Source: Carnobacterium_A antarcticum (GTDB taxonomy: Bacteria > Bacillota > Bacilli > Lactobacillales > Carnobacteriaceae). Taken from it: a DNA stretch of 64,000 nucleotides. Both the position numbers and the translations under genes were made by a program. Each line of letters begins with the position of its first letter. The first letter of the stretch is position 1. The notes below the pieces were generated by a model. That model was not told the DNA's origin. It searched no databases and was given only the letters and a program-made list of their open reading frames with translations. Shown piece by piece: positions 21,715 through 29,692 of this stretch. The stretch lies in assembly GCF_042658365.1 (NCBI RefSeq), contig NZ_JBHSQC010000025.1; one strand, written 5' to 3'.

Positions 21715-21761
21715 AGTTGCTTTTCAGGTTGTACAGTATAACCCAGAATAATGCTTGTTAC

Positions 21762-21790
21762 GGAAGATAAGGGATTCGAACCCTTGCACG
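21762..21790. other. Presumed attachment site (attR side) in the tRNA-Ser 3' end
   Basis: The 3' end of the tRNA gene faces the integrase, so the crossover core is expected within the acceptor and T-arm (GGAAGATAAGGGATTCGAAC on the plus strand). The left copy lies outside the window, so the exact core is not known. Confidence 0.45.
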
Positions 21791-21851
21791 AGCAAAACCC
21801 GTCTAACGGTTTTCGAGACCGTCCCCTTCAGCCAGACTTGGGTAATCTTCC
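21762..21851 (-). tRNA. tRNA-Ser (anticodon CGA)
   Basis: A 90-base class II tRNA on the minus strand, starting GGAAGATTACCCAAGTCTGG and ending TTATCTTCC. The acceptor pairs GGAAGAT with ATCTTCC. The anticodon stem ACGGT/ACCGT encloses loop CTCGAAA with anticodon CGA (codon UCG). A long variable arm (TAGACGGGTTTTGCTCGTGC) and the T-arm GGGTTCGAATCCC follow. CCA is not encoded. The prophage lies against its 3' end. Confidence 0.95.
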
Positions 21852-21974
21852 AAAATCTGTTCTTAATTATACTCTGAAATACGACCAAAAACAATGATAT
21901 TGAAATCCACTAGCATGACTCTTGATGACCTTCTAACGCTATTAAAAATTTGAATCCGTCTCTTTTTATAAGCA

Positions 21975-22015
21975 CAAAAAGAGCTACAATCATTTTAGCT
22001 GTAACTCTTTCTTTT
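21975..22015. terminator. Bidirectional terminator
   Basis: AGAGCTACA and TGTAACTCT form an imperfect stem with one mismatch, flanked by T-rich sequence on both strands (TTTCTTTT on plus, TTTTTGTG on minus). It separates tRNA-Ser from the proline-rich gene. Confidence 0.55.
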
Positions 22016-22053
22016 AATAAATAATCTATTATAGTTGTATTCTTTTTCCTCTA

Positions 22054-22326
22054 TTAAGGTTTTTCCGGAATATCTCCTGGTTCTTCTACTTGTGGCGCTT
22101 TCGGATAGTCGATTGGATCTTTTCCGATATCGGGTATCGTAGGTTCTTTTAAGGGTTCATCTTCTATTTCTGGTGCTTTTGGATGATCAATCGGATCTTC
22201 TCCAGGATTTTGGATTTCCGGCCCTTCTGGTATTGGATTAACTCCAAACCCTGGTGCTTTAACTTCTTCAAGGAAAGAAGCTGAATCGTCTTGTTTTGAT
22301 TGCAGTTCATGATTTTCTTTGTTCAT
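22054..22326 (-). CDS. Proline-rich repeat protein, unknown
   Basis: About 90 residues from MNKENHELQSKQDDSA; a GTG/ATG 12 bases upstream is an alternative start. The C-terminal half holds two copies of a 26-residue unit built around GEDPIDHPKAPEIE and GKDPIDYPKAPQVE, rich in Pro, Glu and Asp and probably disordered. There is no signal peptide or membrane segment. It stands alone between tRNA-Ser and a strong terminator. No family is recognised, but the ordered repeat and GGAG site favour a real gene. Confidence 0.6.
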   Translation of the reverse strand: MNKENHELQSKQDDSASFLEEVKAPGFGVNPIPEGPEIQNPGEDPIDHPKAPEIEDEPLKEPTIPDIGKDPIDYPKAPQVEEPGDIPEKP

Positions 22327-22338
22327 AATAGCCACCAC

Positions 22339-22661
22339 TCCTTTATCTTTATTTGTTAAGGATAAATACTATTAACCATTTATCTTTGCCTTTCTTTTTT
22401 TCTTGCTTTTCGAAAATCTATTCCGTTCATTTCTTTCTACAAATACTAACGGAATAATTTGGTCTATTCCATTGTTTCTGGTGTTCCTTTATAATTATAT
22501 CTTAACAAAAATAGAAAACGCACACAAAAAAAACGCCTTTTTATAAAAACCGTTACACGTACTGTTCCTCTTAAAATTATAGTCCTTAAATGAATTGTTT
22601 TTGGTTTTAGAAGTTTCACGAGTTTTCGCACCCGTATCTTGTTGTCTTATAATCCACATAT
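22339..22661. other. Intergenic region without recognisable gene
   Basis: About 320 bases of AT-rich sequence upstream of the proline-rich gene. No open frame of convincing quality, no tRNA-like or riboswitch-like structure is visible. It presumably holds the promoter of the proline-rich gene, though no clear consensus boxes were found. Confidence 0.4.
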
Positions 22662-22704
22662 AAAAAGTGAAGGTCTCAAGAAATCAGCTTCTTAAGACCT
22701 TCAC
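22662..22704 (-). terminator. Terminator after ypsC
   Basis: GTGAAGGTCT and AGACCTTCAC form a perfect ten-pair outer stem. On the minus strand the stem is followed by TTTTTATATG. It ends the ypsC transcript. Confidence 0.8.
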
Positions 22705-22779
22705 CATAACTGTATTTAATTAGATGGTTTTACCCACCAACACGATTGACAAAGAGCTCTTTTTCTTTTGTCTTCGTTT

Positions 22780-23925
22780 TTATTTGCGAGGTGCCCGCGG
22801 CGGACGTGTACCCCAATATTGAAACAAATCGGTTCTGAGTGCGCCATTATAGAGCTTACGTTTTTTAGTTGCACGTTCGCCATAATAAGATTCAAACGTT
22901 AAGTCGCTTGTAATAATATATTTGCTCCATGTTTTTAATGGACGGTAAACGGTCCCCATTTGTTTGTACAAGGCTTGGATCTCTTCTTCTTCTCCTAAGC
23001 GTTCCCCATAAGGCGGATTCGCTAAAATAACGCCGTATTCTTTTTCCGTTGTAAAATCAGCCAGTTGCATTTGTTTAAACGTAATACTGTCGCCTACTCC
23101 TGCTTCGATTGCATTTTGCTTGGCAATTTCAATCATGTCTGCGTCGATATCCGTCCCAACAATGTCTAATTCTGTGTCGTGATCAATCGCTGCTTTAGCT
23201 TCTTCTCGAACGTCTTTAAAGACAGATTGATCAAACCATTCCCATTCTTCACAAGAAAAATTACGATTGAGCCCAGGAGCGATATTCCGTCCAATTAAGG
23301 CTGCTTCAATCGGAAGTGTTCCTGAACCACATACTGGATCATAAAACGGACGATCTTTGCGCCAAGTTGTCAGCAAGATTAACGCTGCAGCCATATTTTC
23401 TTTCAAAGGTGCGCCACCCTTAGCGATCCGGTACCCACGTTTGAATAAACTTGGACCGGTTGTATCTAGAGTCAATGTAACTTTATCTTTCAATAATGCA
23501 ACTTCTAATTGATACAAAGCTCCAGTTTCAGGCAAACGTGTTCTACGATGATAAACGTCGCTCAAACGGTCTACAATGGCTTTTTTTACCAATGCTTGGC
23601 AATCGGAAACGCTGTAAAGCGTCGATTTGATTGATTTACCCGCTACTGGAAAATTAGCGTCCATTGGTAAATAATCTTCCCAAGGCAATGCTTTGGTTTT
23701 TTCAAATAATTCATCAAACTCATAAGCATCAAATTCTCCCACAACGATTTTGATTCTATCTGCTGTTCTTAACCAGAGGTTCGTTTTTGCGATATCCCTT
23801 TCTGTACCTGTAAACAATACTTTCCCATTCTCTATTTCACATTCATATCCCATATTGCGTAATTCTTTTCCAACTAAGGCTTCTATACCGCTAGCTGCAG
23901 TCGCAACAAGTTGAAATTTTTTCAT
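22780..23925 (-). CDS. ypsC: THUMP-domain RNA guanine-N2 methyltransferase (YpsC)
   Basis: A 381-residue 23S rRNA methyltransferase of the RlmL N-terminal / YpsC type. The N-terminal ferredoxin-like and THUMP domains (residues 1-160) bind RNA. The Rossmann methyltransferase follows, with SAM motif DPVCGSGTLPIEAA, the acidic GTDIDADMIEIAKQN, and the catalytic VILANPPYGERL. GGAG lies eight bases before the ATG. It is downstream of rnpB and gpsB, as in B. subtilis. The exact modified base is taken from family knowledge. Confidence 0.92.
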   Translation of the reverse strand: MKKFQLVATAASGIEALVGKELRNMGYECEIENGKVLFTGTERDIAKTNLWLRTADRIKIVVGEFDAYEFDELFEKTKALPWEDYLPMDANFPVAGKSIKSTLYSVSDCQALVKKAIVDRLSDVYHRRTRLPETGALYQLEVALLKDKVTLTLDTTGPSLFKRGYRIAKGGAPLKENMAAALILLTTWRKDRPFYDPVCGSGTLPIEAALIGRNIAPGLNRNFSCEEWEWFDQSVFKDVREEAKAAIDHDTELDIVGTDIDADMIEIAKQNAIEAGVGDSITFKQMQLADFTTEKEYGVILANPPYGERLGEEEEIQALYKQMGTVYRPLKTWSKYIITSDLTFESYYGERATKKRKLYNGALRTDLFQYWGTRPPRAPRK

Positions 23926-23976
23926 CTTTTTTGCTCCAATTCTTTTTGTTTTTAACTTTATTTATAAGATAAATAT

Positions 23977-24001
23977 AAAACCCTCCATAGAGGAGGGTTT
24001 T
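23977..24001 (-). terminator. Terminator of RNase P RNA
   Basis: On the minus strand AAAACCCTCC-TCTAT-GGAGGGTTTT, running into TATATTTATC. It lies ten bases beyond the RNA 3' end. Confidence 0.85.
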
Positions 24002-24010
24002 ATACCTGAA

Positions 24011-24400
24011 TTTGTAAATTTCTGTAAGCCATGTTCTGTCTCAGATAAAATGTCAGGGTCACTTTTATCCGGAGGTAATTATCTGTCTGCAATTACTGCC
24101 TCTTCCATCGGTTCAATTCCCTAGGAAAAGTGCCCCTACCAAAGTTTGGGTTGCTCGCTCGAGGGGTTTACCGCGTTCCACCAATACCGTTTCCCGTATT
24201 GCTTCGTCACTGTGGCACTTTCAAGAATACTCAAGCATAGTATTAAACCTTAGCTTTTTTTTCTGCCGTCACTTTATCAAAAGATAAAGGCCCTGGCTTA
24301 TGATTTCGCCAGGCACGAACACTACAAGCATCGCAGCTTGTGCGAGCATGGACTTTCCTCAGTCTAGTCAAGCTAGACCGCAATTACCCGAAATTTACAA
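24011..24400 (-). ncRNA. rnpB: RNase P RNA, bacterial type B
   Basis: On the minus strand the terminal sequences TTTGTAAATTTC and GAAATTTACAAA pair as helix P1. Universal core elements are present: GAGGAAAGTCCATGCTCGCA near the 5' end, the ACAGTGACG segment, GGTGGAACGCGGTAAACCCC in the middle, and ACAGAACATGGCTTACAG near the 3' end. Position between gpsB and ypsC is the conserved one in Firmicutes. The RNA is the catalytic part of the enzyme that trims tRNA 5' ends. Ends are set by P1 pairing and may be off by a few bases. Confidence 0.96.
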
Positions 24401-24434
24401 ATAAAATTCTTTTTTTTGATCTGTAACCGTTCTG

Positions 24435-24770
24435 TTACAGGTTTTCTTCCGTTTCATCTAATTTTGAACCAAATACATGTCGTTCTAGATTGGATAAACG
24501 TTTTAAGATATCAAAATTTGTTACCGTATTATTAGGCTGAGCTGATGAATAAGTTGGTTTAGATAACGAAGCTTGTTTCGTTAGTTCATCTACTTTACTT
24601 AATAACCGTTCATTTTCAGCCTTTAATTGGGTAAGCTCTTTATTGTATGACTCATAATCGCGAATCACATCATCTAAGTATTCGTCTACTTCTGCAGGAT
24701 TGTATCCACGCATACTTGTTTTAAATTCTTTTTGTAAAATATCTTTTGTTGTTAACGTTCTCTCTGCCAT
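24435..24770 (-). CDS. gpsB: Cell division protein GpsB
   Basis: A 111-residue DivIVA-like protein. The N-terminal membrane-binding/partner domain includes TTKDILQKEFKTSMRGYNP and EVDEYLDDVIRDYESY, then a coiled coil (QLKAENERLLSKVDELTKQ). After a Ser/Gln/Asn linker comes the short C-terminal trimerisation helix (DILKRLSNLERHVFGSK). GpsB couples peptidoglycan synthesis by class A PBPs to division; a PBP1A gene lies 1.5 kb away. Upstream of rnpB as in B. subtilis. Confidence 0.95.
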   Translation of the reverse strand: MAERTLTTKDILQKEFKTSMRGYNPAEVDEYLDDVIRDYESYNKELTQLKAENERLLSKVDELTKQASLSKPTYSSAQPNNTVTNFDILKRLSNLERHVFGSKLDETEENL

Positions 24771-24930
24771 GACTACACCTCTTTTTATACTTCATTCATA
24801 ATGCGGCACTGATTGTAATAAAGTCTGCTATTATTACCATTATAGCAAAGAAGAGCAGAAATAAAAACTTATTTTTGAATAATTCGCAATCTTCCTGTTT
24901 TTCAGTCTATTTATTTGCTTAACTCAAGGC

Positions 24931-25473
24931 TTATTCCTCTTCTAAAACAGTATTCTGCAGTTGATCAAAATCAATCAGACGACACTCATACTCACCTTTT
25001 TCTTGCTTTTTCAAAATCGCCTGATAGAGCCATTTTGTTTTGCCTTCATTTTCAAGATCATAAACCAATAAAGCCCCTTGTGTGTGTCCTAACATAAAAG
25101 CTTGATGATTTTTTAACTGTGAAGGATCCTTGTACGGCTGATGTGAAACAGCTTCAACAAAATCAACTTGTTTTTTCAACTGCATCAATTTCGCTTGGTT
25201 CTGCTCGTTCCAGTTAGAACCAAATTCAAGAAAAGGAAACAGCAAGCCCTGTTTAATTTCTGGGTATTCTTCTTTTAGTTCATTAATGACTTCTACTGCC
25301 CATTGTTCAACACCGAATTGCCCACTTGTTAGAAACCATTGGACGCCTTCTTCAATGTAAGAACGAATTTCTTCTTTTAAACATTTTTTTATAACAGCTA
25401 CTTTAGGATCATCATCTTTAAAAACCCCAAGTTCAAACGAACGGTAACCGCTAATTAATAAATTTGTTATCAA
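24931..25473 (-). CDS. ypsA: YpsA family protein (DUF1273)
   Basis: A 180-residue protein of the YpsA/DUF1273 family, a SLOG-like Rossmann fold. It starts ITNLLISGYRSFELGVF with the glycine/arginine signature (SGYRSFEL) and continues with WFLTSGQFGVEQWAVEV, a second conserved nucleotide-binding segment. Start is TTG at 25473 with AAGGAG about 11 bases upstream; no ATG fits. B. subtilis YpsA is linked to cell division and oxidative stress. It is divergent from recU, as usual. Confidence 0.88.
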   Translation of the reverse strand: MITNLLISGYRSFELGVFKDDDPKVAVIKKCLKEEIRSYIEEGVQWFLTSGQFGVEQWAVEVINELKEEYPEIKQGLLFPFLEFGSNWNEQNQAKLMQLKKQVDFVEAVSHQPYKDPSQLKNHQAFMLGHTQGALLVYDLENEGKTKWLYQAILKKQEKGEYECRLIDFDQLQNTVLEEE

Positions 25474-25540
25474 GTCTTCTCATTCTCCTTTTCTTTCAAG
25501 TGATGTATTTGATATAATAGATCACAGGAGTGTGATAGGA

Positions 25541-26176
25541 TTGGCTATAAAATATCCAAACGGCAAGAGTTACTTTCATAATGCCGAAAAACAAGGAAAA
25601 AAGCAAACAAAAAAGAAAGACTTTTCCTTCAGCAAAAGAGGCATGACCTTAGAAGAAGAATTAAATGAAAGCAATGATTCTTATTTAGCCTTTGAGAGAG
25701 CAGTGATTCATAAAAAACCTACCCCTATTCAAATCGTGAGTGTCGATTATCCTAAACGAAGCGCAGCCGTTATTAAAGAAGCTTATTTCCGACAAGCCTC
25801 TACGACCGATTACAATGGTGTTTACAGAGGGTTTTATTTGGATTTCGAAGCTAAAGAAACAAAAAACAAGCTTTCTTTTCCTCTTAAAAACTTCCATCAA
25901 CACCAAATCACGCATATGCAGCAATGTTTAAAACAAGGAGCTATTTGTTTTGTTGTTTTACGTTTTTCAACTACTGATCAAATTTTTCTTTTAGAAGCTG
26001 CCTTTCTAATTGATTATTGGGAAAACCAAATGAAAGAAGGACGAAAATCAATTCCTATAAGCGAACTTGAAAAAAATGGATATAAATTGTATTATGGACT
26101 ATCGCCGCGCATCCCTTACTTGGATGTCGTGGATCATTTGATCGACAAAGCTCGATCAGAGAAACAAAATCAGTAA
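25541..26176 (+). CDS. recU: Holliday junction resolvase RecU
   Basis: About 211 residues. Conserved RecU segments are RGMTLEEELNESND, VIHKKPTPIQIV, YPKRSAAVIKEAYFRQ and the catalytic TTDYNGVYRGFYLDFEAKET, with acidic and Lys residues of the restriction-like fold. The start is taken as TTG at 25541 (AIKYPNGKSYFHN), ten bases after AGGAG; the GTG at 25532 is too close to that site. A TATAAT box at about 25514 precedes it. RecU resolves junctions in recombination and is co-transcribed with the PBP1A gene. Confidence 0.95.
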   Translation: MAIKYPNGKSYFHNAEKQGKKQTKKKDFSFSKRGMTLEEELNESNDSYLAFERAVIHKKPTPIQIVSVDYPKRSAAVIKEAYFRQASTTDYNGVYRGFYLDFEAKETKNKLSFPLKNFHQHQITHMQQCLKQGAICFVVLRFSTTDQIFLLEAAFLIDYWENQMKEGRKSIPISELEKNGYKLYYGLSPRIPYLDVVDHLIDKARSEKQNQ

Positions 26177-26253
26177 TACTAAGATACTAGAAACAAAGAA
26201 GAAAAGTTTTCGTACTTTTCTATCCTATAGAATGTTAAGGAGTAGAACGACTT

Positions 26254-28884
26254 ATGCCAGAAAAAAAAGAAACCATGTCACGTGTTTCGAAAAAACAAAA
26301 TGATAAAAAACGACGCTCACAACCTGTAAAGAAAAAAAAGGCCCCTACTAGACCGTTATGGAAAACCATCGTTTTTGGAATTCTCATTGCATTTATTACT
26401 GCTCTGATTGCTGGAGCTGGTTTGTTTGCCTATTACGCTGCTTCTGCTCCCGAATTGACCGAAAAAGATTTGACCGGATCGATTTCTTCTGATTTATTAG
26501 ATGATAAAGGAGAAGTTTTTTATACTTTGGGCGGGCAAAACCGAGATGTGGTCACTGAAGATCAAGTTCCACAAGTCTTAAAAGACGCCATTATCTCGAT
26601 TGAAGACCAACGTTTTTATACGCACAAAGGCATTGACCCCATTCGAATTGGCGGAGCTGTAGTAGCTAATTTGACTAAAGGGTTCGCTTCTGAAGGCGGA
26701 AGTACCCTGACACAACAACTCATTAAATTGTCTGTTTTTTCTACAGATGAAGCCGACCAAACATTGAAGCGTAAAGCTCAAGAAGCTTGGTTAGCTTTGA
26801 AATTGGAAAAGACTTACACTAAGGAACAAATTCTAACGTTCTATATCAATAAAGTCTATATGTCTGATAATAACTATGGGATGAGCACTGCCAGCGAGTA
26901 TTATTACGATAAGCCGTTAAATGAGTTATCCCTATCACAAGCCGCTATGCTGGCCGGACTGCCTCAATCGCCAAACACTTATAATCCTTACACGAATCCT
27001 GAAAAAGCTGAGAAACGCCGCAATCTGGTTTTAACGATGATGGTAGATAACAAAAAACTATCAACTGCTGAAGCAGATGAAGCCAAAGCAGTGCCGATTG
27101 AAGATGGTTTAATTGATCATTCAGGTGACGAAACAAATAACTTGGTATTTGACTCTTATCTAAAAGAAGTCATTAAAGAAGTGAAAGAAAAAACCAAATT
27201 AGACCCTTATACCGCTGGCTTAAAAATCAAAACCAATCTGAATATGGATGCTCAACAACAAGTGTACGATATTTTAAATTCTGATGAATACATTGCCTAT
27301 CCCGATGAAGACATTCAAGCTGGTGTTTCAATGGTAGACGTTAAGACCGGTCAATTGAAAGCGATCGGCGGCGGACGTAACCAAGAAGGCCAATTGAGTT
27401 TAAACCGCGCTTCAGAAATGAACCGCAGTGTCGGTTCTGCAATCAAACCATTAAGTGTGTATGGTCCAGCGATTGACTATTTAAATTACTCCACGTATCA
27501 ACAAGTTGTGGATGAACCTTATACCTTTAAAGCCGGTGGACAACTTTACAACTATGATAGAAGCTACCGCGGCCAAATGAGTCTCCGCGAAGCTTTGATC
27601 GATTCAAGAAATGTGCCAGCTGCTAAAATCCTTCAAGAAGTCGGTTATCCAGATACAACTGAATTTTTGGCTAACCTAGGCATCGACGTAACCAAATGGA
27701 ATGGTGAAACAAAAGGATTAGTAGAATCAAATGCCATCGGTGGAGAAATCACACCAATCCAACTTTCAGCTGCTTATGCTGCTTTTTCAAACGGCGGAGA
27801 TTATACCGATCCCTATACCGTTTCCAGCGTTGTCTTACAAAATGGTCAAGAAATTGATTTGACCCCTGATACAAGCAAAGCTATGAAAGATTCGACAGCT
27901 TATATGATCACCGATATCCTAAAAGACACTGTCAATTCAGGTACGAATAAAGACCTAGTGACAATTTCTGGATTGCCGCAAGCTGGTAAAACCGGTACGA
28001 CCAACTATACTGACGAAGAAAAAGCAAAATACGACATTCCAAGCGGCGGAGTGCCCGACTCTTGGTTCAGTGGCTATACAACCAACTATTCTATCTCTGT
28101 TTGGGTAGGATACGATGATAAGTACACAGATGGCCATTGGTTAAGCCCTTCTTCTCAACAACTCCCACGGAAGATCTACCGCTCATTAATGTCGCATGTG
28201 TCAGCGTCTGTTGAGAATTCCGATTGGACTAAACCGGCTTCTGTTGTTGAAGTAGCGGTTGAAGCTGGTTCAAATCCAGCTAAACTGCCAGGACCAAATA
28301 CTCCTTCTGGCAGTATTGTCAAGGAACTCTTTGTTAAAGGGACTCAACCAACTTCTGTTTCAACTTCATTTGGCGAAGAATTGAAAGCTCCAAGTGGACT
28401 AAAAGCAGCTTATGATGAAGAAAAAGATGAAATTTCTGTTCAATGGGATGCTTATTCACTAAAAGATAAAACGAGCAAAGCTAATTATGTCTTAACCGTT
28501 GATGGACAAGCTTATGAAACTTCCGATTTATCCTACGTGATCCAAAACCCATCAGAAGGAAAAGTAGACATCACTCTTGCCGTTAAAGCTAACGATAAGA
28601 CTGGACCAAAAGCGTCTACTTCAGTAACGGTTCCTGAAAAAGAAGAAACAGAAGACAGCAGTGCTGATAGTTCTTCTGAAAGTTCTGAAGAAAGCTCTTC
28701 ACAAAGCTCTGAAGAAAGCAGCAGTGAATCTGAAAACGAAAGTAGCGAAAGCAGTTCTTCTAGCAGTGAGAGCAGTTCCGAAGAATCTTCCGAATCAGCT
28801 CCAGAGGAATCTTCTTCCTCTTCTCAACCCACTAACGAAGAAGCTCCCGATACAGATGAGCCAGAAAAAACTCCTGAAACCTAA
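26254..28884 (+). CDS. pbp1A: Class A penicillin-binding protein 1A
   Basis: An 876-residue bifunctional peptidoglycan synthase. A basic cytoplasmic tail precedes one membrane anchor (about residues 37-58). The glycosyltransferase domain has EDQRFYTHKGIDPIR and EGGSTLTQQLIKL. The transpeptidase has the active-site Ser in GSAIKPL, DSRNVPA as the SxN motif and KTGTTN as the KTG box. A fibronectin type III-like domain (about 690-780) and a long tail of Ser and Glu follow, likely reaching into the wall. It is downstream of recU, the normal pair. It ends at a strong terminator. Confidence 0.97.
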   Translation: MPEKKETMSRVSKKQNDKKRRSQPVKKKKAPTRPLWKTIVFGILIAFITALIAGAGLFAYYAASAPELTEKDLTGSISSDLLDDKGEVFYTLGGQNRDVVTEDQVPQVLKDAIISIEDQRFYTHKGIDPIRIGGAVVANLTKGFASEGGSTLTQQLIKLSVFSTDEADQTLKRKAQEAWLALKLEKTYTKEQILTFYINKVYMSDNNYGMSTASEYYYDKPLNELSLSQAAMLAGLPQSPNTYNPYTNPEKAEKRRNLVLTMMVDNKKLSTAEADEAKAVPIEDGLIDHSGDETNNLVFDSYLKEVIKEVKEKTKLDPYTAGLKIKTNLNMDAQQQVYDILNSDEYIAYPDEDIQAGVSMVDVKTGQLKAIGGGRNQEGQLSLNRASEMNRSVGSAIKPLSVYGPAIDYLNYSTYQQVVDEPYTFKAGGQLYNYDRSYRGQMSLREALIDSRNVPAAKILQEVGYPDTTEFLANLGIDVTKWNGETKGLVESNAIGGEITPIQLSAAYAAFSNGGDYTDPYTVSSVVLQNGQEIDLTPDTSKAMKDSTAYMITDILKDTVNSGTNKDLVTISGLPQAGKTGTTNYTDEEKAKYDIPSGGVPDSWFSGYTTNYSISVWVGYDDKYTDGHWLSPSSQQLPRKIYRSLMSHVSASVENSDWTKPASVVEVAVEAGSNPAKLPGPNTPSGSIVKELFVKGTQPTSVSTSFGEELKAPSGLKAAYDEEKDEISVQWDAYSLKDKTSKANYVLTVDGQAYETSDLSYVIQNPSEGKVDITLAVKANDKTGPKASTSVTVPEKEETEDSSADSSSESSEESSSQSSEESSSESENESSESSSSSSESSSEESSESAPEESSSSSQPTNEEAPDTDEPEKTPET

Positions 28885-28915
28885 TGAAAGTTCCGGGATA
28901 AAAGACTCCAAAATA

Positions 28916-28960
28916 AAAAGCTTCAAATCAAGGATAAAACCTTTGATTTGAAGCTTTTTT
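28916..28960. terminator. Bidirectional terminator between pbp1A and nth
   Basis: AAGCTTCAAATCAA and TTGATTTGAAGCTT make a long stem, followed by TTTTTT on the plus strand and TTTTTATTTT on the minus strand. It serves the converging pbp1A and nth transcripts. Confidence 0.85.
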
Positions 28961-29025
28961 CTTTAATTATACGTATAAGATGAAAAGAGTTTTTTCTCGC
29001 TCTTTTTCTTTTTATCCCTTTTAAT

Positions 29026-29676
29026 TTAGTCGTTCACTATTTTTCCGTTTCCATTAGTCTTTTGACCGAGCAGTTGCAGACAAATTTCATGATCGTGGTT
29101 TCTAGCAGTGCATTGGTAGCGTCCAAAGAAAATTAATCGATGGTGAGCTGCACTCCACATTTCAGGAGGAAGCTTTTTCATTAATATTTCTTCCACTTCA
29201 CGAACCGTTGCATCCGGAGGGCATATGCCTAAACGTTTTGTCACTCTTTCTACGTGAGTGTCAACAGCTATTGCAGGAATATCAAAAGCCACACTCAAAA
29301 CGACATTCGCCGTTTTTCTGCCTACTCCAGGAAGAGACTCCAATTCTTTTCGGGTATGCGGAACTTCGCCATTAAACTCATCAACTAATTTTTGACAGCA
29401 CCCTTTGATAAATTTTGATTTATTGCGGTATAAACCGATCGTCTTGATCAGCGCCATAATGTCTTCTACTGGTGCTGCTAAGAAAGCTTGAGGCGTTGGA
29501 TACGTTTCAAACAATTTCGGGGTTATTTTATTAACAGACACATCTGTCGTTTGAGCACTCAACATCACTGCGATCAACAACTCAAAAGCATTGCAATGGC
29601 TCAACTCGCATTTAGCATCTGGAAAGAGCTCTCCCATTGCTTCAATCAATTCTATTGTCTTTTTTTTCGATAGCAC
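29026..29676 (-). CDS. nth: Endonuclease III with incomplete iron-sulfur site
   Basis: A 216-residue DNA glycosylase/AP lyase for oxidised pyrimidines. The helix-hairpin-helix LPGVGRKTANVV carries catalytic Lys121 and AVDTHV carries Asp139, so activity is expected. The normal C-terminal cluster signature C-x6-C-x2-C-x5-C reads Cys189, His196, Cys199, Gln205, meaning two of four ligands are replaced. The cluster is probably lost or altered. Start is GTG with GGGAG eight bases upstream. It overlaps nothing and follows dnaD, as in B. subtilis. Confidence 0.94.
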   Translation of the reverse strand: MLSKKKTIELIEAMGELFPDAKCELSHCNAFELLIAVMLSAQTTDVSVNKITPKLFETYPTPQAFLAAPVEDIMALIKTIGLYRNKSKFIKGCCQKLVDEFNGEVPHTRKELESLPGVGRKTANVVLSVAFDIPAIAVDTHVERVTKRLGICPPDATVREVEEILMKKLPPEMWSAAHHRLIFFGRYQCTARNHDHEICLQLLGQKTNGNGKIVND

Positions 29677-29692
29677 TCAAGTCACTCCCGTT

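Larger units (their letters stand above)
1..21761. mobile_element. Temperate siphophage-type prophage (right part; left end outside window)
   Basis: A continuous run of phage genes: head-tail connectors, capsid, protease, portal, terminases, HNH, late activator, replication, SSB, antirepressor, Cro, CI-like repressor and integrase. The integrase end abuts the 3' end of a tRNA-Ser gene, the usual site for a tyrosine-integrase phage. Tail, lysis and the second attachment site are not in the window, so intactness cannot be judged. The genes seen have no obvious frameshifts. The region is dense with short overlapping minus-strand ORFs, unlike the flanking chromosome. The right boundary is inferred from the tRNA, since the matching left repeat cannot be seen. 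Confidence 0.95.
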
